A stretch of DNA of 64,000 nt from Sphingobium yanoikuyae (GTDB taxonomy: Bacteria > Pseudomonadota > Alphaproteobacteria > Sphingomonadales > Sphingomonadaceae). Position 1 is the first letter of the stretch; the number at the start of each line of letters is the position of its first letter. The translations under genes and the position numbers were made by a program. Positions 38,799 through 49,736 of the stretch are shown piece by piece. Location of the stretch: positions 744,001 through 808,000 of the forward strand of contig NZ_CP139979.1 of NCBI RefSeq assembly GCF_034424525.1, given 5' to 3'. Under the pieces are notes generated by a model that was not told where the DNA came from, did not search any database, and was given only the letters and a program-made list of their open reading frames with translations.

Positions 38799-40198
38799 AC
38801 GCACGCAGCAAGCTGCTGCTGGGGCTGGCGCTGGTCGCGACCGGCATGACCGCGCCGGCGGTCGCCAGGAAGGAAAAGGATCAGCCCGCACCGGCGTCGC
38901 AGGGCAGTTCGGCCGAGCCGGACAATCCTTACCCTTCCACCTACAAGCCCTATCCGGGCGTCGCGACCGCGATCCGCGGCGCGACCATCTTCGATGGTGA
39001 GGGCGGACGGATCGACAAGGGCGTCGTCTTCCTGTCGGGTGGCAAGATCACCTCGATCGGCGGCCCCGACACGCCGATCCCGGCCGACATCGCGGTGTTC
39101 GACGGCACCGGCAAATATGTGACGCCTGGCGTCATCGACATTCACAGCCATCTGGGCGTCTATCCCTCGCCTGCCGTGGATGCGCATTCGGACGGCAATG
39201 AAATGACCTCTCCGGTCACGCCCCATGTCTGGGCCGAACATTCGGTCTGGCCGCAGGATCCCGGTTTTGGTCGCGCACTCGCCAATGGCGGCGTCACCAC
39301 GCTTCAGATCCTGCCCGGTTCGGGCAATCTGTTCGGCGGCCGCAGCGTGATCCTGAAGAATGTCCAGGCCCGCACCATGCAGGGGATGAAGTTCCCCGGC
39401 GCGCCCTATGGCCTGAAGATGGCCTGCGGCGAAAATCCCAAGCGCGTCTATGGCGCCAAGGGCCGCGAACCCAGCACCCGCATGGGCAATATGGCGGTCG
39501 ATCGCCAGACCTGGATCAAGGCGCGCGAATATCAGAAGAAGCGCGCCGCCGGTAAGGACCAGACCCGTGACCTGGGCATGGAGACGCTGGCCGACGCGCT
39601 GGAAGGCAAGATCCTGGTCCAGAATCATTGCTACCGCGCTGACGAGATGGCCAATGTGATCGATATGTCGAAGGAGTTCGGCTACAAGGTCACCGCCTTC
39701 CATCACGCGGTCGAGGCCTACAAGATCGCCGACCTGCTGCGCGAGAACGGTATCTGCGCCGCCATGTGGGGCGACTGGTATGGCTTCAAGATGGAAGCCT
39801 ATGACGGGATCAAGGAAAATGTCCCGCTCGTCCACCAGGCCGGCGCCTGCGCCATCGTCCATTCCGATGACGAGAATGGCATCCAGCGCCTGAACCAGGA
39901 AGCGGCCAAGGCATTGGGCGCGGGCCGCCGGATGGGCATCAATATCCCTGACGAGATCGCCTGGACCTGGCTTGCCATCAACCCGGCCAAGGCGATGGGC
40001 ATCGCCGACCAGACCGGCAGCCTGAAGGTCGGCAAGATGGCCGACGTCGTGCTGTGGAACGGCAATCCGTTCAGCACCTATACCCGGCCGGAAAAGGTCT
40101 GGGTCGACGGCGCCTTGCTCTATGACGCCAATGATCCCAAGCGGCGCCCGGTAACCGACTTCGAACTCGGCCAGATCGGCGCGGGAGACGTGAAATGA
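38795..40198 (+). CDS. Exported metal-dependent amidohydrolase, catalytic member
   Basis: 467 residues with a signal peptide (KLLLGLALVATGMTAPAVA). The TIM-barrel amidohydrolase motifs are present: TPGVIDIHSHLGVYPSP with the HxH metal pair, QNHCYRADEM, AFHHAVEAYK and a late HSDDENG aspartate region. It resembles imidazolonepropionase/prolidase-like periplasmic amidohydrolases that split N-acyl or peptide bonds. Translational coupling to the POT transporter suggests it acts on peptides before import. The next gene is a paralogue without the HxH pair. Confidence 0.88.
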   Translation: MNARSKLLLGLALVATGMTAPAVARKEKDQPAPASQGSSAEPDNPYPSTYKPYPGVATAIRGATIFDGEGGRIDKGVVFLSGGKITSIGGPDTPIPADIAVFDGTGKYVTPGVIDIHSHLGVYPSPAVDAHSDGNEMTSPVTPHVWAEHSVWPQDPGFGRALANGGVTTLQILPGSGNLFGGRSVILKNVQARTMQGMKFPGAPYGLKMACGENPKRVYGAKGREPSTRMGNMAVDRQTWIKAREYQKKRAAGKDQTRDLGMETLADALEGKILVQNHCYRADEMANVIDMSKEFGYKVTAFHHAVEAYKIADLLRENGICAAMWGDWYGFKMEAYDGIKENVPLVHQAGACAIVHSDDENGIQRLNQEAAKALGAGRRMGINIPDEIAWTWLAINPAKAMGIADQTGSLKVGKMADVVLWNGNPFSTYTRPEKVWVDGALLYDANDPKRRPVTDFELGQIGAGDVK

Positions 40199-41508
40199 CG
40201 ATGAAGACCGCAATCCGCGCCGCCGCCGCGCTGCTCGCTATTGCCGCCTCGCCCATGGCGCTGGCCCAGACCATCGCGATTACCGGCGCCACCCTGGCGA
40301 TCGGGGACGGGTCGGAACCGATCCAGAATGGCACCGTGGTCATTTCCGCCGGCAAGGTGGTGGCCGCCGGGGCCGGCGTCGCCGTGCCGGCCGGCGCCAA
40401 GACCATCGACGCCAGCGGCAAATGGGTGACGCCCGGCATCGTCTCGGGCTTCTCGCGCGTCGGCCTGGCCGAAGTGCCCGGCGTCAAGGAAACCAACGAC
40501 ATCAACGCCCGTACGCCCTTTTCGGCCGCGATCGATGTTGCACCGGCAATCAACCCGCTGGCCAATCCGATCGCGATCAGCCGCACCGCCGGCGTGACCC
40601 GCGCGGTGGTGGTGCCCGCGACCGGCAACGGCATCTTTGCCGGGCAGGGCGCGGTGGTCGATCTGGGTGCCGACATGGACCCGATCACCAAGGCGCGCGC
40701 CTTCCAATATGTCGAGATGGGCGAAGAGGGGGCGGAGGATGCCGGCGGCAGCCGACCGGCCGCTTACCTCACCTTCAAGATGATGCTGCGCGAGGCGCAG
40801 GATTATGCCAGGGCCCCGGCCAGCTATGATGGCCGGTCGAAGGACGCTTTGCTCAACCGCGTCGATGCCGAGGCGCTGGTCCCGGTCGTCACCGGCGCCA
40901 TGCCGCTGATGATCCATGTCGAAAGCGCGCGCGACATTCTCGGCGTGCTGGCGCTTCGGAAGGACTTCCCGGCGCTGAAACTGATCCTCGCCGGCGCGAC
41001 CGAGGGCTGGATGGTCGCCAGCCAGATCGCCGCCGCCAAGGTGCCGGTGATCGCCGGCGGGCTCGACGACCTGCCTTCCAGCTTCGAGAAGCTGGCCGCG
41101 ACCCAGAGCAATGTCGGCCGCATGGTGAAGGCCGGCGTGCCCGTCGCCATGGGCCTGATGGACCGGGACGAAGCGCTGCAACTGCGCCTCGCCACCCAGC
41201 AGGCAGGCAATATGGTCGCCCTCAACAAGGTGCCGGGCGCCACCGGCCTCAGCTGGGGCCAGGCGCTGCGCAGCATCACCTCCGCCCCGGCCGAGGCGAT
41301 GGGGCTGGGCGACCGAATCGGCTCGCTGAAAGCCGGCAAGGCGGGCGACGTGGTGATCTGGGACGGCGATCCGCTGGAAATGGAATCGGCGCCGGTCGCG
41401 GTGTGGATCGACGGCATCCAGCAGCCGATCGACAATCGCCAGACCAAGCTGCGCGACCGTTACGCCACCCCGGCCGAGGGCAGCCTGCCCAAGGCCTATG
41501 AATGGTAA
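40195..41508 (+). CDS. Exported amidohydrolase-like protein lacking the HxH metal motif
   Basis: 437 residues with a signal peptide (AIRAAAALLAIAASPMALA). The overall fold is shared with the preceding gene: TIAITGATLAIGDGSEPIQNG, the C-terminal SAPAEAMGLGDRIGSLKAGKAGDVVIWDGDP. However, the barrel strand that normally reads PGxIDxHxH reads TPGIVSGFSRVGLAEV, so both first-shell histidines are gone. The later histidine positions are also mostly replaced (LILAGATEGW, IAGGLDDLP); IHVES keeps one. It could be a structural partner of the upstream enzyme or an enzyme with another mechanism. The ATG at 40195 overlaps the upstream stop; an ATG at 40201 is the alternative. Confidence 0.85.
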   Translation: MTMKTAIRAAAALLAIAASPMALAQTIAITGATLAIGDGSEPIQNGTVVISAGKVVAAGAGVAVPAGAKTIDASGKWVTPGIVSGFSRVGLAEVPGVKETNDINARTPFSAAIDVAPAINPLANPIAISRTAGVTRAVVVPATGNGIFAGQGAVVDLGADMDPITKARAFQYVEMGEEGAEDAGGSRPAAYLTFKMMLREAQDYARAPASYDGRSKDALLNRVDAEALVPVVTGAMPLMIHVESARDILGVLALRKDFPALKLILAGATEGWMVASQIAAAKVPVIAGGLDDLPSSFEKLAATQSNVGRMVKAGVPVAMGLMDRDEALQLRLATQQAGNMVALNKVPGATGLSWGQALRSITSAPAEAMGLGDRIGSLKAGKAGDVVIWDGDPLEMESAPVAVWIDGIQQPIDNRQTKLRDRYATPAEGSLPKAYEW

Positions 41509-41517
41509 GATGGGGAA

Positions 41518-41538
41518 GGGGGCCACGGCCCCCTTTTT
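41518..41538 (+). terminator. Rho-independent terminator of the peptide operon
   Basis: GGGGGCC-AC-GGCCCCC followed by five T residues, ten bases after the stop codon. Confidence 0.88.
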
Positions 41539-41635
41539 CATGCCGCGCACATCTGCCGGCAAAATGTGGGGGCCATGGCACCAAAGGCAACCCTGCCTCG
41601 TTGGGGCAGGACGCAACCGCGATAGGAGAGGCCCC

Positions 41636-41833
41636 ATGCCCGATGAACTGAACGAAGCCCTCGAGCGGTTCCAGATGTTTGCCGCCCGCTTCAAACTGGA
41701 TGATCTGATCGATGCCGAAAGCGGCTTTACCGGCAACGACGCCGCTCTGCTGGCCGGCGAAGTCGAAATGGCCATCCAGACCAGAGGCATGCAGGACAGC
41801 CCCGAGCCGGATATAGACGGCAGCCTGTTCTAG
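41636..41833 (+). CDS. Small acidic hypothetical protein (65 aa)
   Basis: The ATG at 41636 follows a strong AGGAGAGG. The protein is helical and acidic (PDELNEALERFQMFAARFKLDDLIDAESGFTGNDAALLAGEV, ending PDIDGSLF). It has no membrane or secretion signal. Codon use is native. No named family is recognised. It is monocistronic between a terminator and the repeat-rich gap. Confidence 0.7.
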   Translation: MPDELNEALERFQMFAARFKLDDLIDAESGFTGNDAALLAGEVEMAIQTRGMQDSPEPDIDGSLF

Positions 41834-42147
41834 GCAGCGCGAAAGGCCAGGACAGTCTGGAAACGGGCATTGCCCATCATTGCGAGCGTAGCAAAGCAAT
41901 GACGATGTCGGGCTTTGGCGGCTAATAACCAACAGCAGCAGATGATCTCGAAACGACCATAAGCTGCCATCGTCACCCCGGCCTTGAGCCGGGGTCCCGC
42001 TTCTTTATCCGTTGCATAGAAAGGCGGGATGCCGGGTCAATTCCGGCAGACGTATGTGGGTAGGGCGGCCTGCGACCATTTTGTGCTGTCCACACTCGGG
42101 AATTGTTCCTGATTGCGGACGTTCGATGTGAATGGCATTGATGAGCT
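41834..42147. repeat. Repeat-rich intergenic region upstream of an orphan gene
   Basis: The 314 bases have no gene. They contain a short CATTGCGAGCGTAGCAAAGC element (from 41889), and the word GTCGGGCTTTGGCGGCTAATAACC, which pairs with similar words at 17110 and 56690. There is a CCCCGGC/GCCGGGG hairpin at about 41978-41996. Near 42104-42138 is a degenerate copy of the GAATTGTTCCTGATTGCGGA type word that precedes the other orphan genes. Confidence 0.6.
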
Positions 42148-42558
42148 ATGAGCAAAAATGATCGTCTCTGGGATCGATATTGGGGTATCCGCGACAATCA
42201 CAAAACTGGCTATGCTATGCCTATAATCTGGCACCTTTCCTTTCAGCGCGATCCATTAGCGATGACGGAACTTGGCAGCACATTCGACAAGCCCGGTAGC
42301 CTTGCCAATCCATTTGGCCAAGCTGGTCTTGCCTATCGAGCATTTCGCCGTGGCCACCTAACCGCCGCGCAGCATCTTGCTATGAACGCATTCAATGGAC
42401 GTGATCTTCACGGATATCGGTATTGGCTGGCGCGTGCTGCTAAGCTGGGAGACGTTGATGCCGCTCGCGAGTTGAAGCGATTTGAACTTCGGTTGCCGCA
42501 TACAAATGCGGCCCTCATAGGGCGCAAGCGTCCTTATCGCCCATCTGATTTCGCGTAA
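42148..42558 (+). CDS. Hypothetical protein with Sel1-like helical repeats, low-GC orphan
   Basis: 136 residues, encoded with clearly A/T-richer codons than the neighbours. The middle (DPLAMTELGSTFDKPG, GQAGLAYRAFRRGHLTAAQ, YRYWLARAAKLGDVDAARELKRFE) has the alternating Ala/Leu/Gly pattern of Sel1-type repeats. No signal peptide is seen. No good ribosome-binding site lies before the ATG. It stands alone behind repeat debris, which suggests acquisition by transfer. Sel1-like proteins mediate protein contacts; the function here is unknown. Confidence 0.6.
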   Translation: MSKNDRLWDRYWGIRDNHKTGYAMPIIWHLSFQRDPLAMTELGSTFDKPGSLANPFGQAGLAYRAFRRGHLTAAQHLAMNAFNGRDLHGYRYWLARAAKLGDVDAARELKRFELRLPHTNAALIGRKRPYRPSDFA

Positions 42559-42752
42559 GCCGCCAGTCCGCTTCCCACCCCAAACCTGTCCTACAGCGCC
42601 ACCTTTCGGCTATACCGTCGCCGGCTCTTTCCCATCGTCCGCGCGCGTCCTCGGCCTCGCACGATAATTTCCATCATCGGCACGAAAATGTCAGGATGTG
42701 CGGGAAATATGCGAAGTTAAGCGCGGCATTTCCTATTTTTGCCGGGCCGGGT

Positions 42753-43223
42753 TCAGCCGCTGGTGGCGCCCCACACGTCGCTCGCCTTCACGAAGCCCTT
42801 CTGGCCCTTTACGTCGAACGCGCACCAGCCGCTTGAGCAGGAACCGATCCGGCCGACCACGCCCTTTTCGGCGCGGAACAGGGTGCGGCTGGTTTCGCTC
42901 GCGCCCTCGTGCATCGGTGCTTGCGCCGCGGTGACGATCGCCGTGGCGGTATCGCTCAGCAGGCGGACATGCATCCAGCCCTGGGCACCGTCGGGATCTT
43001 CCACCTTGCGCCACAGGCCCAGCACCTGCACCACCTTCACCGGCAGGTCGCGGCGCTGATAGACCCAGTTGGACGGATAATCGAGGCTGGGGCCGACGCG
43101 CATCCGCGCCTCGTCATGCGACAGCGACGCCCAATAGGGCACCGGCTTGGCCGGGGCCGCCGCCGCGCCGCTCATATTGGTCAGTGCCGCGATCATGCCC
43201 GCGCCCAGCAGCAGGCGCTTCAT
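42753..43223 (-). CDS. Exported SH3-domain protein
   Basis: 156 residues. The ATG at 43223 follows AAAGGG; an ATG at 43250 would add nine residues. The signal peptide is KRLLLGAGMIAALTNMSGAAAA. Two SH3b-like units follow: ARMRVGPSLDYPSNWVYQRRDLPVKVVQVLGLWRKV with the typical RxGPxxxY start and GWM ending, and then EGASETSRTLFRAEKGVVGRIGSCSSGWCAFDVKGQKGFV. Two cysteines (SCSSGWC) may form a disulfide. Such proteins bind peptidoglycan or act in envelope stress. It is divergent from the dehydrogenase gene. Confidence 0.88.
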   Translation of the reverse strand: MKRLLLGAGMIAALTNMSGAAAAPAKPVPYWASLSHDEARMRVGPSLDYPSNWVYQRRDLPVKVVQVLGLWRKVEDPDGAQGWMHVRLLSDTATAIVTAAQAPMHEGASETSRTLFRAEKGVVGRIGSCSSGWCAFDVKGQKGFVKASDVWGATSG

Positions 43224-43352
43224 GCCCGACCCTTTGCCCATATCACCCATGGTCTTTCCATACGCTTGTCCGGCCGGTCGCGACAAGCTTTCAATCGCAG
43301 GCGGCAGCATATCCGCTTGACCGGCGGGGCAGGCGGGAATAGCGGCCATGCT

Positions 43353-44351
43353 ATGGCCAGGAAACCGCGCCCCGCAACGCCGCGCGTCATCGTGACGCGC
43401 CGCCTGCCGCCCAATGTGGAGGCGCGCATGGCCGAACTGTTCGACGCCAGCTTCAACACCGGCGACATCCCCATGAACCGCGCCGAACTCGCCGCCGCCA
43501 TGGCGCAGTGCGACGTGCTGGTGCCCTGCATCAGCGACCAGATCGACGCCGACCTGATCGCCGGCGCGCCCGACCGGCTGCAACTGATCGCCAGCTTCGG
43601 CAGCGGCGTCGACCATATCGACCTCGCCGCCGCGCGGACCAGGGGCGTGATCGTCACCAACACGCCCGGCGTGCTGACCGAAGACACGGCCGACATGACC
43701 ATGGCGCTGATCCTCTCCGTGCCCCGGCGCCTGGCGGAGGGAGAGAAGCTGGTGCGCTCGGGCCAGTGGCATGGCTGGAGCCCGTCGGGCATGCTGGGGC
43801 ACCGCATCGGCGGCAAGAAGCTGGGCATCATCGGCATGGGGCGCATCGGTCGCGCCGTCGCCCGCCGCGCGAAGGCGTTCGGCCTCTCCATCGCCTACCA
43901 TAACCGCCACCGCCTGCCTTTCGAGGTGGAGCAGGAACTGGAGGCCAGCTGGCATGACGATCTCGACGCGCTGCTGCGCGAATGCGACATCGTCTCGATC
44001 CATTGCCCGCTCAACGCCGATAGCCGCGGCCTGATCGATGCGCGGCGGATCGGCCTGATGCGGCCCGACGCCTACCTCATCAACACCTCCCGCGCCGAAA
44101 TCACCGATGAGCCGGCACTGATCGCGGCGCTCGCCGAAGCGCGGATTGCCGGTGCCGGGCTTGACGTCTACACCCATGAGCCGGCGGTCGATCCGCGGCT
44201 GCTGGCGCTTGCCAATGTCACCCTGCTGCCCCATGTCGGTTCGGCGACGTTCGAGGGGCGCGACGCCACCGGTGCCCGCGTCATCGCCAATATCCGCACC
44301 TGGGCCGACGGCCATCGCCCGCCCAATCAGGTGCTCGAAGGCTGGGTCTGA
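43353..44351 (+). CDS. D-isomer-specific 2-hydroxyacid dehydrogenase (glyoxylate/hydroxypyruvate reductase type)
   Basis: 332 residues from the ATG at 43353. The NAD-binding loop is KLGIIGMGRIGRAVARRAKAFG, followed by the catalytic Arg in LINTSRAEITDEPALIAAL, the Glu in GLDVYTHEPAVDPRLL, and the His in LLPHVGSATFEGRDATG. These match the GyaR/GhrB-like branch (H-V-G-S-A-T). It likely reduces glyoxylate or hydroxypyruvate with NAD(P)H in the cytosol. The first 15 residues (ARKPRPATPRVIVTRRLP) are typical. The gene is followed by a stress-type promoter. Confidence 0.93.
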   Translation: MARKPRPATPRVIVTRRLPPNVEARMAELFDASFNTGDIPMNRAELAAAMAQCDVLVPCISDQIDADLIAGAPDRLQLIASFGSGVDHIDLAAARTRGVIVTNTPGVLTEDTADMTMALILSVPRRLAEGEKLVRSGQWHGWSPSGMLGHRIGGKKLGIIGMGRIGRAVARRAKAFGLSIAYHNRHRLPFEVEQELEASWHDDLDALLRECDIVSIHCPLNADSRGLIDARRIGLMRPDAYLINTSRAEITDEPALIAALAEARIAGAGLDVYTHEPAVDPRLLALANVTLLPHVGSATFEGRDATGARVIANIRTWADGHRPPNQVLEGWV

Positions 44352-44364
44352 TCGCTGCGCGCGC

Positions 44365-44390
44365 GGAACAATGCGCGCCTTCCTCCGTTT
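44365..44390 (+). promoter_or_regulatory. Candidate sigma-EcfG promoter for the DUF1328/DUF5818 pair
   Basis: GGAAC at 44365-44369 and GTTT at 44387-44390 are separated by 17 bases, an exact fit to the consensus. The first downstream gene is DUF1328, a family often found under general stress control in alphaproteobacteria. Confidence 0.8.
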
Positions 44391-44422
44391 GGAAACATCA
44401 GAGAAACGGAAGGAATCCCACC

Positions 44423-44608
44423 ATGATTCGTCTTGCCATCATTGCCCTCGTGATCGCGGCCGTGCTCGCCGTCCTCGGCTTCGGCGGCGCCGCCGGCACC
44501 TTCGTCGGCATCGCCAAATTGCTGTTCGGCATCGCCATCGCCCTGTTCCTGATTTTCCTTGTCCTGGGCCTTCTGGCTGGCAAGGGCATCAAGGACGCGA
44601 TAGACTGA
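44423..44608 (+). CDS. DUF1328 small membrane protein (YtjA-like)
   Basis: 61 residues with two hydrophobic helices (LAIIALVIAAVLAVLGFGG and IAKLLFGIAIALFLIFLVLGLLAG), matching DUF1328 in length and in the GFGGAAGTFVGIAKLLF centre. GGAAGGA is the ribosome-binding site. It sits in the inner membrane and its biochemical function is unknown. The sigma-EcfG-like promoter 33 bases upstream suggests induction by general stress. The next gene starts 5 bases after its stop. Confidence 0.92.
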   Translation: MIRLAIIALVIAAVLAVLGFGGAAGTFVGIAKLLFGIAIALFLIFLVLGLLAGKGIKDAID

Positions 44609-44613
44609 CACGC

Positions 44614-44817
44614 ATGATCGAGATCGGCGCTGGAGTGGATGAAACCGGGCGGTTGCTGCGCGACGAGGCCGGCTTCCTGCTCCAGCGCGATCTTGGCGGC
44701 ACCTGGCGACTTGTGTTGCTGCGCGTGCCAGTCGATCATGTCGAAAAGCGGGTCCGGGTGCGCGGATATTATGCCGGCGACGACATTGTCGAAGCGGATG
44801 GCGTAGCCGCCGCCTGA
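44614..44817 (+). CDS. DUF5818-like small protein
   Basis: 67 residues forming one beta-rich unit: DETGRLLRDEAGFLLQRDLGGTWRL, then KRVRVRGYYAGDDIVEADGV. This OB-like pattern (G-L, F-L-L-D-GG-W-L, RVRVxGxY) is typical of DUF5818 proteins in sphingomonads. It has no signal peptide and no separate ribosome-binding site. Five bases separate it from the DUF1328 gene, so it is most likely translated from the same stress-induced message. Family assignment is from memory. Confidence 0.68.
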   Translation: MIEIGAGVDETGRLLRDEAGFLLQRDLGGTWRLVLLRVPVDHVEKRVRVRGYYAGDDIVEADGVAAA

Positions 44818-44873
44818 ACCGGCACCTGGGGCCATCTTGCCAGAATCGTTGCGCCGCGCGATCAGTTGCGCCC

Positions 44874-46628
44874 ATGCGCAAGATCATTTCCCTGATGCTC
44901 GCCGTTGCGGCGCCCGCTCTGGCTCACGCCCAGACTCCCCATGACCAACTGACCAAGGTGATCGACGATCATTGGGCATGGTATCTGTCGGTCCATCCGG
45001 TGGAAGCGACGGCGCGCGGCGTGCGCGACTACGACGATCAGATTTCCGACCTGTCGCTGGCCGCACGCGATGCCCAGATCAAGGCGGAGCAGGGCTTCGT
45101 CACCCGTCTGGATGCGGTGCCGGAGACAGGGCTGGACGCCGCCGACAAGGTCAATCGCGCGGCGCTGCTATGGATGCTGCGCGACGATATCGCCAGCGAC
45201 AAGCATCAGGCCGAACGGCTGATGCTCTTCACCACCTATTATAGCTGGCATCAGGGCTTTTCCGGCATGGCCGACGGCCTGCCTTTCTACACCCGCGCCG
45301 ATTATGAGAGCTATCTGAAGCGTCTCGCTCTTTACCCGAAGCACAATGGCGATGGCATGGCGATCACCCGCCAGGCGATCAAGGGCGGCTATGTGCTGCC
45401 CTGTTCGGTGCTGGGCGGCTTTGCCAAGGGGATCAGCGGCATCGTTGCTGGGCCGCCGGAAGGAACGCGCTTCTACGAACCCTTCACCCGCACCAAGCCG
45501 CGCGATATCAGCGACGCCGATTGGGCGGCGCTGCAAACGCGCGCGGTAGCGGTGATCCGCGATGTCATCACGCCCGAATATGGCAAATGGCACGACCTGT
45601 TCGTGGCCGACTATCTGCCCAAATGCCGCAAGAGCGACAGCGCCTCGACCCTGCCGGGTGGGGCGGCCTGGTATGCCAGCCGGGTGCGGACCCACACCAC
45701 CACCGACCTGACCCCCGATCAAATCCACCAGATCGGGCTGGATGAGGTCGCGCGCATCGGCAAGCGGATGGACGCGATCGCGGCCAAGGCGGGCTATCCC
45801 AGCCGCGCTGCCTTCATCCAGCATCTGCGCACTGATCCGAGCTATTACGCCAATACGCCCGAGAAACTGCTGCGCGTCGCCGTACGCCAGGCCAAGACGA
45901 TCGACGGGCTGCTGCCGCGTTATTTCGCCACGCTGCCGCGCCTGCCCTATGGCATCAAGCCGATCCCGGCGGCCGAGGCGGAAGGGACGACCACCGCCTA
46001 TTATGGCCCCGGCGCGCCCGAAGCGGGGATTTCCGGCACCTATTGGGTCAACACCTCGAAGCTGGACCAGCGGCCCTTCTGGGAATTGCCGGCGCTGACC
46101 GCGCATGAGGCGGTGCCGGGCCATCACAATCAGATCGCGCTGCAGCAGGAATTGCCGCTGCCGCCGTTCCGCAAATATCTTGCCGGCTTCACCGCCTATG
46201 TCGAGGGCTGGGCGCTCTACACCGAATATCTGGGCGAGGAGATGGGCCTCTACGACACGCCCGAGAAGATGATGGGCCGCCTGTCCTACGAGATGTGGCG
46301 CGCCTGCCGGCTGGTGGTGGACACCGGCATCCATGCCAAGGGCTGGGACAAGGCAAAGGCCGTCGCCTTCATGAAGGCGAACAGCGCCCTGAGCGACGCC
46401 AATATCGATGCGGAGGTCAATCGCTACATCAGCTGGCCGGGGCAGGCGCTGGGCTACAAGCTGGGCGAGATCAAGATCCGCGAGCTGCGGGCGCGGGCGG
46501 AACAGCAGCTCGGGCCCAAGTTTGACCTGCGCCGTTTCCATGACGCGGTGCTGTCGCAGGGGGCGGTGCCGCTCACTGTGCTGGAAAGCCAGATCGACGG
46601 CTGGATCGCAGCGGAAAAGGCACGCTGA
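44874..46628 (+). CDS. Exported DUF885 family metallopeptidase-like protein
   Basis: 584 residues with a signal peptide (KIISLMLAVAAPALAHA, cleaved after AHA). The DUF885 body includes the zinc motif HEAVPGHH (HExxxGHH) near residue 414, then AYVEGWALYTEYLGEEMGLY and SYEMWRACRLVVDTGIH. These are the paired glutamates of this gluzincin-like carboxypeptidase family. It probably hydrolyses peptides in the periplasm. The ATG at 44874 follows the DUF5818 gene by 56 bases. Terminator-like hairpins lie downstream. Confidence 0.92.
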   Translation: MRKIISLMLAVAAPALAHAQTPHDQLTKVIDDHWAWYLSVHPVEATARGVRDYDDQISDLSLAARDAQIKAEQGFVTRLDAVPETGLDAADKVNRAALLWMLRDDIASDKHQAERLMLFTTYYSWHQGFSGMADGLPFYTRADYESYLKRLALYPKHNGDGMAITRQAIKGGYVLPCSVLGGFAKGISGIVAGPPEGTRFYEPFTRTKPRDISDADWAALQTRAVAVIRDVITPEYGKWHDLFVADYLPKCRKSDSASTLPGGAAWYASRVRTHTTTDLTPDQIHQIGLDEVARIGKRMDAIAAKAGYPSRAAFIQHLRTDPSYYANTPEKLLRVAVRQAKTIDGLLPRYFATLPRLPYGIKPIPAAEAEGTTTAYYGPGAPEAGISGTYWVNTSKLDQRPFWELPALTAHEAVPGHHNQIALQQELPLPPFRKYLAGFTAYVEGWALYTEYLGEEMGLYDTPEKMMGRLSYEMWRACRLVVDTGIHAKGWDKAKAVAFMKANSALSDANIDAEVNRYISWPGQALGYKLGEIKIRELRARAEQQLGPKFDLRRFHDAVLSQGAVPLTVLESQIDGWIAAEKAR

Positions 46629-46662
46629 AAAGAGCGCCGATAAAGGCAAGATGTGGGGCGGG

Positions 46663-46714
46663 GCGGGCGTGATTTCCACGCCCCGCGCACAATAAAAGTG
46701 CGGCCCTTGTGCGC
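46663..46714 (+). terminator. Hairpin cluster after the DUF885 gene
   Basis: The first hairpin pairs GCGGGCGTG with CACGCCCCGC (one-base bulge, ATTTC loop). The second pairs GCGCACAA (46685-46692) with TTGTGCGC (46707-46714). Neither has a good T-tract, so termination may be Rho-assisted. Confidence 0.45.
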
Positions 46715-46782
46715 GTCGCTGCGAATGATTTTCAGTAAGCAAAAATGGCGGAAATAAAGGCGGTTTCGACCATTTTGTCCCT

Positions 46783-46815
46783 TTGACTTGGCGGTGGCAA
46801 TCTGTATGCCACCGC
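46783..46815 (+). promoter_or_regulatory. Candidate acnA promoter with a 9-bp inverted repeat
   Basis: TTGACT at 46783-46788 could be a -35. Immediately after it lies the perfect dyad GCGGTGGCA-N7-TGCCACCGC (46791-46815), overlapping any -10. This layout suggests an operator that blocks polymerase, for iron or carbon control of aconitase. The regulator is unknown. Confidence 0.45.
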
Positions 46816-46946
46816 TCATCGGGACACACTTGCTTCGACCATAGGTTGGGGCGCCTCCCTCCACCTTGCCGCGTCTTCGTGGCTTCTGGTGGGAACGCGA
46901 CGCTTCCTTCCGCATGGCCGGGCCTATGCGAGGAGACGCATATCTT

Positions 46947-49616
<2,670 letters not shown>

Positions 49617-49705
49617 GCGATTTCAAGTCAGATGGCACATCTGACGACTTGGAAATCGCGGCAAATAAAGAACAGGAGCATGTCCGACTTCGACGGACCA
49701 TGCTC
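49617..49705. repeat. Two-hairpin intergenic element after acnA
   Basis: Hairpin A (49617-49659) pairs GCGATTTCAAGTC plus AGATG with CATCT plus GACGACTTGGAAATCGC around GCA. After the spacer GGCAAATAAAGAACAG, hairpin B (49676-49705) pairs GAGCATG-TCCG with CGGA-CCATGCTC. Elements with this arrangement (an AAAGCG- or GCATTT-type hairpin, a CAAAATAAAGA-like spacer, a GAGCATG hairpin) are familiar from many alphaproteobacterial intergenic regions. I know of no assigned function. Confidence 0.6.
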
Positions 49706-49736
49706 TTGATCGGTTGACGCGCTGAGCTAAGGAATG

